11,607 nucleotides of DNA from Candidatus Aquidulcis sp. (GCA_020723365.1 DYJB01000023.1:10976-22582), one strand, 5' to 3'; positions 1 to 6,211 are shown, counted from the stretch's first letter. Notes: generated by a model not told the origin, from the sequence alone. Made by a program: numbers and translations.

Positions 1-1
1 G

Positions 2-823
2 ACGACCGTGGCCACAAGCCTGGCCCTCAGCCTGGCAGCGGACGGGAAGGCGCCCCTGTTCCTGGATTGCGACGTGGAGGCGCCCAATGCCGGACTGTTC
101 CTCAAGCCCACCTTCGAACAGCGCTCGGACGTCAGTGTGCTCATCCCGCGCGTCGAGGAGGCCTGCTGCACTTCCTGCGGACGGTGTGCCGAGGTCTGCC
201 AGTACCACGCCATCGCCGTGCTGGGGAAGAAGGTGCTGGTGTTCTCCCAACTGTGTCACGCGTGCGGGAGTTGCAGGGAGCAGTGTCCGGAAGACGCCAT
301 CCGTGAGGTTCCCTCCGTCCTCGGCGTCCTGGAGGCCGGACCTGCGCAGAACGGCATCGCGTTCGCCCGCGGCATGATGGATGTCGGCGAGCCGATGGCC
401 GGTCCGGTTATCCGGAAGCTGAAGCAGTGGGCGTCGCCCGGGGATGGGCAGATCGTGATCCTGGACGCCCCGCCCGGCACCGCCTGCCCGGTAGTGGAGT
501 CCATTCGGGGCTCCGACTTCCTGCTTCTGGTCACCGAGCCCACACCCTTCGGCCTGCACGATTTGAAGCTGGCCGTCCAGCTGGGCCAGGAGCTGTCACT
601 GCCGATCGGCGTCGTCATCAATCGCGATGGGATTGGCGACGCGGAGGTGGAACAGTACTGTGGGACCGAGGGCCTGCCGATCCTGCTGCGCGTTCCCTTT
701 GAGCGCGCCATCGCCGAGGGGACGGCGCGTGGGCGAACCTTGCTGGAGATCCATCCGCAGATGGGAGCGCGCCTGCGAGCCGTACTCGAGCAGATCGGTG
801 CCCGCCTGGGATCACCACCGTGA
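2..823 (+). CDS. MinD/ParA-family ATPase with double [4Fe-4S] ferredoxin insert (5' end truncated by window edge)
   Basis: This is a soluble P-loop ATPase of the MinD superfamily carrying a bacterial ferredoxin module. The reading frame is open to the left edge, and its first residues (T-T-V-A-T-S-L) fit the end of a deviant Walker A loop, so the GTG at 8 is an internal Val and the true start lies outside the window. Counting from that Val as residue 1, the cluster motifs are C54-x2-C57-x2-C60-x3-C64 and C83-x2-C86-x2-C89-x3-C93-P, enough for two [4Fe-4S] clusters. DAPPGT at 153-158 is the Walker B/switch region, followed by a TEPTPFGLHD segment typical of the family. The stop overlaps the GTG start of the next gene (GTGA), so the two paralogues are translationally coupled. 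In ORP/MTH1175-like loci such ATPases occur in pairs; a role in Fe-S or metal-cofactor assembly is inferred, and the exact substrate is unknown. Confidence 0.93.
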   Translation, partial: TTVATSLALSLAADGKAPLFLDCDVEAPNAGLFLKPTFEQRSDVSVLIPRVEEACCTSCGRCAEVCQYHAIAVLGKKVLVFSQLCHACGSCREQCPEDAIREVPSVLGVLEAGPAQNGIAFARGMMDVGEPMAGPVIRKLKQWASPGDGQIVILDAPPGTACPVVESIRGSDFLLLVTEPTPFGLHDLKLAVQLGQELSLPIGVVINRDGIGDAEVEQYCGTEGLPILLRVPFERAIAEGTARGRTLLEIHPQMGARLRAVLEQIGARLGSPP

Positions 824-1722
824 AACAGCTCGTGCTCCTGAGCGGCAAGGGCGGCACGGGAAAGACCAGCGTAGCAGCAGCCTTCGCCCACCTGGCACGC
901 CATGGCCCCTCCCCTCTTCCGATCGTTCTGGCCGACGCCGACGTGGACGCTGCCAACCTGGAACTGGTCCTCGCACCAGAGCGGATCGAGGAGCACCCGT
1001 TTGTGGGGGGATCGGTGGCGATCATCGATCCGGCGCTGTGTGAGGCCTGCGGGGTCTGCAAGACCACCTGCCGATTCGAGGCTGTGGTCCCGGGCGAGTC
1101 CTACCGCATCGACCCGATCGCCTGCGAGGGCTGCGCCGCCTGTCTGTTCGTCTGCCCCACGCAGGCCATCCGCATGGAGCCGCAGCTGGCGGGCCACTGG
1201 TACCGTTCGCAGACGCGCTTTGGTCCCTTGTTCCACGCCGCCCTGAGGCCGGCGCAGGAGAACTCCGGCAAGCTGGTCACGCTGGTCAAGCAGCAGGCCC
1301 GGCTGCACGCACTCGACGGAGGCTTCCCAGCGCTGATCGTGGACGGCCCCCCCGGGATCGGATGCCCGGTCATATCGGCCGCCTCCGGGGCGGACCTGGC
1401 GCTGATCGTCGCTGAGCCGACGGTCGCCGGAATCCACGACATGCAGCGCGCCTTGCAGACCACCGCGCACTTCCGCATCCCCTCCCTCGTCTGCCTGAAC
1501 AAGTGGGACGTCTATCCCGAGGGCGCACAGGGGATCGAGTCCTGGTGTCAAGCTCAGGGAATCGAAGTCGTTGGACGAATCCCCTTCGACCAGACCATCA
1601 CCCAGGCGATGGTGCGCGGCGAGCCCGTGACGGCCCACGCGCCCGAGGCGCCTGCCAGCCAGGCGCTGCTCGAGCTCTGGAAGAAGGTGACCACGCGGCT
1701 GGACGCTGGCAAGGAGCCGTGA
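820..1722 (+). CDS. MinD/ParA-family ATPase with double [4Fe-4S] ferredoxin insert (second paralogue)
   Basis: This is a complete 300-residue partner of the preceding ATPase. SGKGGTGKTS at 8-17 is a deviant Walker A with the signature lysine K10 and P-loop lysine K15. ADADVDAAN at 38-46 is the switch I region and VDGPPG at 174-179 the Walker B/switch II region. The ferredoxin insert has C74-x2-C77-x2-C80-x3-C84 and C102-x2-C105-x2-C108-x3-C112-P, consistent with two [4Fe-4S] clusters. A QENSGKLVTLVKQQA segment at 146-160 is characteristic, as I recall, of one member of the usual ATPase pair, and differs from the GEPMAGPVI segment of the first. The start is GTG inside the previous stop (GTGA) with only a weak Shine-Dalgarno, which fits translational coupling. 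The stop overlaps the next ATG (TGATG). The two paralogues may form a heterodimer that couples ATP hydrolysis to cluster or metal transfer; this is inference. Confidence 0.94.
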   Translation: MKQLVLLSGKGGTGKTSVAAAFAHLARHGPSPLPIVLADADVDAANLELVLAPERIEEHPFVGGSVAIIDPALCEACGVCKTTCRFEAVVPGESYRIDPIACEGCAACLFVCPTQAIRMEPQLAGHWYRSQTRFGPLFHAALRPAQENSGKLVTLVKQQARLHALDGGFPALIVDGPPGIGCPVISAASGADLALIVAEPTVAGIHDMQRALQTTAHFRIPSLVCLNKWDVYPEGAQGIESWCQAQGIEVVGRIPFDQTITQAMVRGEPVTAHAPEAPASQALLELWKKVTTRLDAGKEP

Positions 1723-2048
1723 TGGCCGAGTCGAGCCCGCTGCGCACCGCGATCCTCGACCGGCTTTCGGGCGTCATCGATCCGGAGACGGGCGTCGATG
1801 TTGTGCGCATGCGGCTGATTGAGGACCTGGCCGTGGACGAGGCGGGGATAGCATCGCTCAAGTTCCGGCCTTCATCGGCCCTGTGCCCGCTCGCCGTGCC
1901 GCTGGCGCAGGCGATCCAAGCGTCCGTCGAGCAGGTGCAGGGCGTGACCGGGGTCGAACTGCAAGTCGTGGGGTACATCCAGGCGGACGAACTGACAGCG
2001 CTCATCCGCGAAGCCTTCGACCGCCCGCAGGGCGAGGGACGCTCCTGA
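1722..2048 (+). CDS. MIP18/DUF59-family Fe-S assembly protein (SufT/PaaD-like), stand-alone
   Basis: This is a 108-residue single-domain protein of the MIP18 (DUF59) family, whose members assist maturation of Fe-S proteins. Evidence is the N-terminal VIDPETGVDVVRMRLI segment at 18-33 and the single cysteine C55 in SALCPLA, matching the family's conserved Cys-Pro position. The remainder is an alpha/beta fold ending with a short polar tail. I chose ATG 1722 because it overlaps the upstream stop (TGATG) and has AAGGAG at 1711-1716 with a 5-base spacer. A longer frame from 1503 would run through the upstream ATPase and is not credible. It is coupled to the paired ATPases and lies just before an Mrp-type protein that carries its own DUF59 domain, so it may be a scaffold or adaptor for the same Fe-S pathway. 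The family call is firm; the client is unknown. Confidence 0.9.
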   Translation: MAESSPLRTAILDRLSGVIDPETGVDVVRMRLIEDLAVDEAGIASLKFRPSSALCPLAVPLAQAIQASVEQVQGVTGVELQVVGYIQADELTALIREAFDRPQGEGRS

Positions 2049-2111
2049 GCCGGAGCCGCCTGCACGCGCGTCCGGGCGTGGGCTCGTGGCACAGCGGGGA
2101 TCTTGATCGAA

Positions 2112-2127
2112 GAGCGCGGGCGCGCTC
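2112..2127. other. Short GC palindrome in the 136-base gap before the Mrp gene
   Basis: GAGCGCGGGCGCGCTC can fold as a 6-bp stem (GAGCGC/GCGCTC) with a 4-base loop. It lies in the longest intergenic stretch of the left block (2049-2184). No T-run follows and no recognisable -10/-35 pair is visible nearby, so it could be an mRNA stability or attenuation hairpin or simple GC-rich chance. Nothing else supportable was seen in this gap apart from the ribosome-binding site. Confidence 0.3.
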
Positions 2128-2163
2128 CACAGCGTCCGGTGCCGCGCGGCGAGCCGGCAATGC

Positions 2164-2174
2164 AGGGAGGTGAT
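2164..2174 (+). promoter_or_regulatory. Extended Shine-Dalgarno for the Mrp/NBP35 gene
   Basis: AGGGAGGTGAT matches the extended anti-Shine-Dalgarno complement. It overlaps the in-frame GTG 2170 and ATG 2173, which cannot use it properly, and stands 10 bases before ATG 2185 (14 from the GGAGG core). This favours 2185 as the start, although the spacing is longer than ideal. Confidence 0.6.
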
Positions 2175-2184
2175 GACAGGTCCC

Positions 2185-3258
2185 ATGGTCACCAGGGAGC
2201 AGGTCCGAGAGGCACTCAGGGGGGTGATGGATCCCGAACTCAAGCGCAATCTGGTCGAACTCGGGATGGTGCGGCAGGTGGACCTCACCGGCAGGCAGGT
2301 GCAGGTCACGCTGGCGCTGACGACCCTGGCGTGCCCACTGAAGGACCGGATTGTGGGCGATGCCCGGCAAGCGGTGCTGGCGCTGGATGGGGTCGAACAG
2401 ATGGAGGTCAGGTTGACGGAAATGTCCGTCGAGGAGAAGGAACGGTTGCGTCCGAAGGAGCCTGCCTCAGGAGCGGCTGCCGACCTGAACGACATCCGGC
2501 ATGTGATCGCCGTGATGAGCGGCAAAGGAGGCGTGGGAAAGTCGCTGGTCAGCGCCCTGCTGGCCAACGCTTTGCGAAGGGCAGGCAAGCGTGTCGGCTT
2601 GCTGGACGCCGACATCACCGGGCCGAGCATCCCGAAGATGTACTTCCCTCACGGAGCCCAGCCAGGAGCAACCCCCACAGCCATGCTCCCCGCGATGAGC
2701 AGGACAGGGATCGGCGTCATGTCCATCAACTTGCTGCTCGAGAGCCAGGATCAGGCAGTGGTCTGGCGGGGTCCCTTGATCGGCCGCGCCATCCAGCAGT
2801 TCTGGGGAGATGTCCTGTGGGGCTCGCTGGACTACCTGATCGTCGATCTGCCGCCGGGGACCTCGGACGCCTCGCTAACCGTGATGCAGTCGCTGCCCCT
2901 GAGCGGCGTGGTGCTCGTCACTTCCCCGCAGGACCTCGCCGGGATGGTCGTCCGCAAGGCAGCCCAGATGGCGGGCTTGCTGAGAGTCCCTATCCTGGGT
3001 CTGATTGAGAACATGAGCTACTACCTGTGCCCGGACACGGGCAAGCTGCACGAAGTGTTTGGGCCCAGCCATGCTCAGGAGACGGCTGAGGCGATCGGCG
3101 TGCCCCTGTTGGGGAAGCTACCGATCGACCCCGAGATTGCCAAACTGAGCGATACGGGCAGGATCGAGGAATTCGGGGGCGAGGCGTTCACATCGGTGGC
3201 CGAACGCCTCGCGGCGGTCGCGCTCCCGGGCAGGCCTCCAGCCGTCATGCCAGCGTGA
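2185..3258 (+). CDS. mrp: Mrp/NBP35 (ApbC)-type Fe-S cluster carrier P-loop ATPase with N-terminal DUF59 domain
   Basis: This is a 357-residue cytosolic Mrp-type Fe-S carrier. Residues 1-80 form a MIP18/DUF59 domain (GVMDPELKRNLVELGMV at 13-29, conserved C50-P51). Residues 105-340 form the ATPase core: deviant Walker A SGKGGVGKS at 112-120, DADITGPS at 141-148, WRGP at 194-197 and DLPPGTSD at 221-228. The C-terminal signature ENMSYYLCPDTG at 275-286 keeps only the first cysteine (C282) of the CxxC pair used by many Mrp/NBP35 proteins to hold a bridging [4Fe-4S] cluster at the dimer interface; the second position is Thr. In-frame starts also exist at GTG 2170 and ATG 2173, but both overlap the Shine-Dalgarno. 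The 136-base gap upstream leaves room for separate regulation, though the gene probably belongs to the same Fe-S operon. Family assignment is secure; whether it still binds a cluster is open. Confidence 0.95.
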   Translation: MVTREQVREALRGVMDPELKRNLVELGMVRQVDLTGRQVQVTLALTTLACPLKDRIVGDARQAVLALDGVEQMEVRLTEMSVEEKERLRPKEPASGAAADLNDIRHVIAVMSGKGGVGKSLVSALLANALRRAGKRVGLLDADITGPSIPKMYFPHGAQPGATPTAMLPAMSRTGIGVMSINLLLESQDQAVVWRGPLIGRAIQQFWGDVLWGSLDYLIVDLPPGTSDASLTVMQSLPLSGVVLVTSPQDLAGMVVRKAAQMAGLLRVPILGLIENMSYYLCPDTGKLHEVFGPSHAQETAEAIGVPLLGKLPIDPEIAKLSDTGRIEEFGGEAFTSVAERLAAVALPGRPPAVMPA

Positions 3259-3289
3259 AGCAGGCGGGGCTTGGCGAGCGGCGAATAGG

Positions 3290-3297
3290 AAGGAGGT
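3290..3297 (+). promoter_or_regulatory. Consensus Shine-Dalgarno for the ICMT-like gene
   Basis: AAGGAGGT is a full consensus Shine-Dalgarno with the GGAGG core 6 bases before ATG 3303. It fixes that start and predicts strong translation compared with the weak sites of several neighbours. Confidence 0.75.
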
Positions 3298-3302
3298 AGG
3301 AA

Positions 3303-3752
3303 ATGCGGGCAGAGAAGGTGATGCCGACCATGTACCTGCTGCTGTCCATCCTGGCCATGCTCGCGCTGAACTGGCTGGCCCCGGTGAGGAAGATCATCCC
3401 CTCTCCTTGGCACCTCCTCGGCCTGGTGCCGCTGTTCGCCGGCGTGGCCCTCAATCTGCAGGCCGACCGGGCGTTCCACGCCGCGCGCACGTCGGTCAAG
3501 CCGTTCGAACTCCCGAGCGCCCTGATCCGGGACGGCGTCTTCCGATTCACCCGCAATCCGATGTATCTCGGTTTCGTCCTTGTGCTCCTGGGCATCGGGG
3601 TGCTCCTGCGATCCGTGCCCCCCTTCCTGATCATCCCCGCCTACGGCCTGCTGGTGGACCGCGTGTTCATCACGGCCGAGGAATCGAATCTCGAGCGGTG
3701 CTTCGGTGATGCCTGGGCGCAGTACCGCGCGCGCGTCAGGCGCTGGCTGTGA
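3303..3752 (+). CDS. Isoprenylcysteine carboxyl methyltransferase (ICMT/PEMT)-like integral membrane methyltransferase
   Basis: This small polytopic membrane protein (149 residues) belongs to the ICMT/phospholipid methyltransferase-like superfamily, which uses S-adenosylmethionine to methylate membrane-embedded substrates. Hydrophobic segments lie at about 9-26, 36-52 and 88-118; the last is long enough for a helical hairpin. The family signature appears as FRFTRNPMYLG at 80-90, followed by EESNLERCFGDAWAQYRARVRRWL at 126-149, containing the conserved Glu pair and the FGxxWxxYxxRVRRW ending. It starts 44 bases after the Mrp gene behind a consensus Shine-Dalgarno and precedes a radical SAM gene. 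Bacteria generally lack prenylated CaaX proteins, so the true substrate is unknown; a lipid or small hydrophobic thiol or amine is possible. The family is clear, the reaction is not. Confidence 0.88.
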   Translation: MRAEKVMPTMYLLLSILAMLALNWLAPVRKIIPSPWHLLGLVPLFAGVALNLQADRAFHAARTSVKPFELPSALIRDGVFRFTRNPMYLGFVLVLLGIGVLLRSVPPFLIIPAYGLLVDRVFITAEESNLERCFGDAWAQYRARVRRWL

Positions 3753-3789
3753 ACCAGGTGGCCGGGGGCCGATGGAATCAAGGTGAGTG

Positions 3790-4776
3790 ATGCGCTACGT
3801 GTACGGTCCGGTTCCCTCCCGCCGATTGGGCCAGTCGCTGGGGATCGATCCCATTCCCTCGAAGACCTGCAACTGGAACTGCGTCTACTGCCAGCTCGGG
3901 CGGACCGTCCCGCTGATCAGCGAGCGGCGCGAGTATTACCCGCGCCAGGAGATCCTCCAGGATTTGAAGGAGGCCCTGGCTGCCCATTCATCCGAAGAGA
4001 TCGACTGGGTGACCTTCGTCGGATCAGGCGAGCCGACCCTGCACAGCGGGATCGGCTGGCTGATCCGTGAGGTCAAGACCGCGACCGACAAGCCGGTGGC
4101 GGTCATCACCAACGGGGCGCTGCTGTACCTGCCCGAGGTGCGGGACGAGCTTTCGGCGGCAGATGCCGTGCTGCCCTCGCTGGACGCCGGAGACCCGGAG
4201 CTCTACAGGGTCATCAACCGCCCCCATCCCCACGCGACCTTCGAGCGCCTGCAGGACGGGCTGCTCCGGTTCCGCCAGGCGTATCGTGGCCGGCTGTGGG
4301 TCGAGGTCATGCTGGTACGCGGCCTAAATGATACGCCGGAAGCGCTGGAGAAAATCGCCCAGGCGCTCCACAGGATCGGGCCGGATGCGGTGCACATCAA
4401 CCTGCCGACGCGCGCCCCGGCCGAGACCTGGGTGCAGCCGCCGGACGAGGAGGGCCTGATGCGGGCCGTTGCGACGCTCGGCGCCACGGCGCAAGTGGTC
4501 CACCCGGCTCAGGGCTCGTTCGATCTGAGCGGGTATCAAGACATCACGGATGCCGTGGCCGCCATCATCACGCGCCATCCGATGCGGGAGGAGGAGTTGG
4601 CCCGCACGCTCGACCGATGGGCGCCCGGCAAGATCACCGAGGCTCTGGAATCGCTGGCGGCGAGTGGCCGGGTCCAGGTCGTCGAACGCTTCGGATCGCG
4701 CTTCTGGAGTATCGGCACCGCACGCTATCCGGAGGAGGAGCAGTCGCGGCGAACGGCACCCGATGGCCTTGCCTAG
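3790..4776 (+). CDS. Radical SAM protein, COG0731/TYW1-like, with C-terminal winged-helix domain
   Basis: This 328-residue radical SAM enzyme belongs to the bacterial/archaeal group related to the wybutosine enzyme TYW1. The N-terminal YGPVPSRRLGQSLGID (5-20) is the group's signature. C27-x3-C31-x2-C34 (CNWNCVYC) supplies the S-adenosylmethionine-binding [4Fe-4S] cluster, and GSGEPT at 78-83 is the SAM-binding GGE-type motif; ITNGALL follows strand 3. Residues about 259-312 (HPMREEELARTLDRW onward) look like a winged-helix domain. I use ATG 3790; an in-frame GTG lies directly before it at 3787, and AAGGTG at 3780-3785 is the likely Shine-Dalgarno. Bacterial members without a wyosine pathway have no settled substrate, so a tRNA-modification role should not be assumed. 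The neighbourhood (Fe-S ATPases, methyltransferase, MBL hydrolase) suggests work on a cofactor or peptide, which is inference. Confidence 0.92.
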   Translation: MRYVYGPVPSRRLGQSLGIDPIPSKTCNWNCVYCQLGRTVPLISERREYYPRQEILQDLKEALAAHSSEEIDWVTFVGSGEPTLHSGIGWLIREVKTATDKPVAVITNGALLYLPEVRDELSAADAVLPSLDAGDPELYRVINRPHPHATFERLQDGLLRFRQAYRGRLWVEVMLVRGLNDTPEALEKIAQALHRIGPDAVHINLPTRAPAETWVQPPDEEGLMRAVATLGATAQVVHPAQGSFDLSGYQDITDAVAAIITRHPMREEELARTLDRWAPGKITEALESLAASGRVQVVERFGSRFWSIGTARYPEEEQSRRTAPDGLA

Positions 4777-4824
4777 CCTTGCGGAACCGGCCGCGCACGC
4801 TCCCTACACGCGTTCCCCGCAAGG
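4777..4824 (+). other. Imperfect stem-loop directly after the radical SAM stop
   Basis: CCTTGCGG at 4777-4784 pairs with CCGCAAGG at 4817-4824. The stem continues with AAC (4785-4787) against GTT (4812-4814) across a CC bulge. It begins immediately after the stop codon, as a terminator or processing hairpin would, but no T-tract follows. It could be a Rho-independent-like stop, an attenuator ahead of the MBL gene, or an mRNA 3'-end stabiliser. Confidence 0.4.
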
Positions 4825-4844
4825 ACAAGGCCCGGGGCCTGGAA

Positions 4845-4866
4845 TCCCCGGAGGCTTGCCCGGGGA
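4845..4866 (+). other. Second stem-loop in the leader of the MBL gene
   Basis: TCCCCGG (4845-4851) and CCGGGGA (4860-4866) form a perfect 7-bp stem with an 8-base loop. Just before it, AGGCCC/GGGCCT (4828-4833 and 4835-4840) is a further near-palindrome. Together with the preceding hairpin, nearly the whole 119-base gap can fold, and the structure ends 15 bases before the Shine-Dalgarno at 4882. Chance pairing in GC-rich DNA is possible. Confidence 0.35.
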
Positions 4867-4881
4867 GACGGGGAGAGGGAC

Positions 4882-4887
4882 AGGAGA
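4882..4887 (+). promoter_or_regulatory. Shine-Dalgarno that sets the MBL-fold hydrolase start
   Basis: AGGAGA lies 8 bases before ATG 4896 and supports it over the far-upstream frame opening at 4617, which would overlap the radical SAM gene. An in-frame GTG at 4890 would be only 2 bases away from the site. Confidence 0.65.
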
Positions 4888-4895
4888 CAGTGGGA

Positions 4896-5855
4896 ATGCC
4901 CCGTGGTAGCCGGGGCCGCCTGTGGGCGTTCGCCCTGGGGGCGGCTGGCTGCATGCTCTTGCTGTGCCTCGGGCACCAGGCTCCTGGCCTTCTCGGTCCG
5001 ACGGATTCCACGGACACGGCGATCCCCCAGCCCACCGTCCCCCCGGCGACCCGTCCAGCCCCGGTGGTTGATGCCGAACCGGTGTCGACCGTGCCGCCGG
5101 AGGCCGCCGCACAACCCTCGGCGGCGCCGGATGGCAGCGTCGACGAGGAACCGATCAGGCTCACCATCGTCTACGACAACCGCCCTGCGGACCCGCGCCT
5201 TCGGACCGCATGGGGATTCGCCTGCTGGATCGATCTGGGCGAAACCGTCGTCTTGTTCGACACGGGCGGTGACGGGGCCACCCTTCTTGAGAACCTTGCC
5301 GCGCTCGGGTTCGATCCGGATGAGATCGATATTGTCGTCCTGTCGCACGCCCACGACGACCACACAGGTGGACTTCAGGCGCTCCTCGACGCCAATGACC
5401 AACTGGAGGTCTACCTGCCCGGCGCCTTCCCAGAGTACCTGAAGGCGCGTGCGCGCGAGCGGGCGGTGCTGGTCGAGGTTGATGGCCGGCTGCAGATCAC
5501 AGAAGGCGTGTGGTCGTTGGGCCCCATGGGGACCTCGCCTGTCGAGCAGGCGCTCGCCATCGAGACCAGCCAAGGTCTGGTCGTGGTCACGGGCTGTGCC
5601 CATCCTGGGGTGGCTGCAGTGGCGGGCTCGGCACGGGAGATGGGCAGGATCCACCTGGTTCTGGGCGGATTCCATCTCGGTGACCAGAGCGCCGTCGAGA
5701 TCGACTCGGTGATCCGCCAGCTGCAGCTGCTGGAGGTCGAACGGGTCGCACCGAGCCACTGCACGGGCGACCTGGCCATCGGCATGTTCGCAGAGGCGTT
5801 CGGGCAGGCCTACATCGAGGCCGGCGTCGGGATGGCCCTCCAGATCCCCCGCTAG
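4896..5855 (+). CDS. Membrane-anchored metallo-beta-lactamase-fold hydrolase, COG1237 type
   Basis: This is a 319-residue zinc- or iron-type hydrolase of the MBL superfamily. Basic residues (MPRGSRGR) are followed by a hydrophobic stretch at 9-26, a signal anchor or signal peptide; a lipobox is not convincing at C19 or C24. Residues about 36-85 are a Pro/Ala/Thr/Val-rich, low-complexity linker of the kind seen in exported proteins. The catalytic domain spans about 87-319: FDTGG at 121-125, metal ligands H151-x-H153-x-D155-H156 (HAHDDH), H236 in GCAHPG, H260 in GGFHL and H288 in PSHCTG. The GCAHPG and GGFHL segments place it with COG1237, often annotated by transfer from archaea as a dihydropterin-aminobenzene phosphate synthase; that name should not be taken literally here. 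Members I know of are mostly cytosolic, so export is unusual. It follows the radical SAM gene by 119 structured bases. Confidence 0.9.
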   Translation: MPRGSRGRLWAFALGAAGCMLLLCLGHQAPGLLGPTDSTDTAIPQPTVPPATRPAPVVDAEPVSTVPPEAAAQPSAAPDGSVDEEPIRLTIVYDNRPADPRLRTAWGFACWIDLGETVVLFDTGGDGATLLENLAALGFDPDEIDIVVLSHAHDDHTGGLQALLDANDQLEVYLPGAFPEYLKARARERAVLVEVDGRLQITEGVWSLGPMGTSPVEQALAIETSQGLVVVTGCAHPGVAAVAGSAREMGRIHLVLGGFHLGDQSAVEIDSVIRQLQLLEVERVAPSHCTGDLAIGMFAEAFGQAYIEAGVGMALQIPR

Positions 5856-5944
5856 GCGGGCGTGGACGAGGGCCTTGTCGCAGGAGGCATCGCATCAAGA
5901 GGTTTCGAGAGCACCTCCATCGCCATCCCCATCGTCCTCCGCGC

Positions 5945-6208
5945 GTGGATGGCATCCCCCACAGTCAGGGTGGGTTGACGCCGCTCGGCAGCGTGCCAGC
6001 TGGCGCCCGGGCGGTCATCCGGGAGGTGCGCGGCGGCAGGGGATTCACGGCACGCGTGCTAGCGCTCGGCTTCACCCCGGGCGCCGAAGTGACCGTGATG
6101 CAGAACTTCGGGCGCGGGCCGGTCCTCGTCGAGGTGCGGCAGTCGCGCGTGGCGCTCGGGCGGTGGGAGTCAATCAAGATCATCGTGGAGCAACTGCCCG
6201 AGGGCTGA
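5945..6208 (+). CDS. feoA: FeoA family protein (SH3-like partner of FeoB)
   Basis: This small cytosolic SH3-like protein is required for or modulates FeoB-dependent Fe(II) uptake. The core runs from about residue 11 of the 87-residue frame: LTPLGSVPAGARAVIREVRGG, then RVLALGFTPGAEVTVMQNF, VLVEVRQSRVALGRW and IKIIVEQL, all FeoA landmarks. The start is uncertain. GTG 5945 has no visible Shine-Dalgarno, whereas TTG 5975 gives a 77-residue protein beginning right at the domain, with AGGGTGGG just upstream but close. The frame remains open upstream to the previous gene without an ATG, GTG or TTG. The stop lies 3 bases before feoB, so the two are co-translated. No Fur-like AT-rich operator is visible in the 89-base gap upstream (5856-5944), which shows only scattered GGAGG/CCTCC complementarity. 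Confidence 0.92.
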   Translation: MDGIPHSQGGLTPLGSVPAGARAVIREVRGGRGFTARVLALGFTPGAEVTVMQNFGRGPVLVEVRQSRVALGRWESIKIIVEQLPEG

Positions 6209-6211
6209 GCC

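Noticed and set aside
256..1638. Minus-strand open frame of 460 codons opposite the two ATPases
   Set aside because: Low-complexity composition and no recognisable motif; it is the shadow of two clear ferredoxin-ATPase genes.
2049..2184. Promoter in the gap before the Mrp gene (TTGATC near 2103)
   Set aside because: No -10-like AT-rich hexamer is present at a suitable distance.
2103..3008. Plus-strand frame of 301 codons overlapping the Mrp gene
   Set aside because: Arg/Gly/Ala-rich shadow frame without domains; the Mrp frame has complete Walker and family motifs.
4617..4895. Upstream extension of the MBL hydrolase frame into the radical SAM gene
   Set aside because: The extension is Arg/Gly-rich with no homology-like features, and a good Shine-Dalgarno with an export-type N-terminus starts at 4896.
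4932..4968. Lipoprotein signal (lipobox) in the MBL protein at C19 or C24
   Set aside because: Residues before C19 are A-A-G and before C24 L-L-L. Neither fits the usual Leu/Val/Ile at -3 with a small residue at -1, so a signal anchor is preferred.
5856..5944. Fur box upstream of feoA
   Set aside because: No AT-rich inverted repeat resembling the Fur consensus is present; the gap is GC-rich with only loose GGAGG/CCTCC complementarity.
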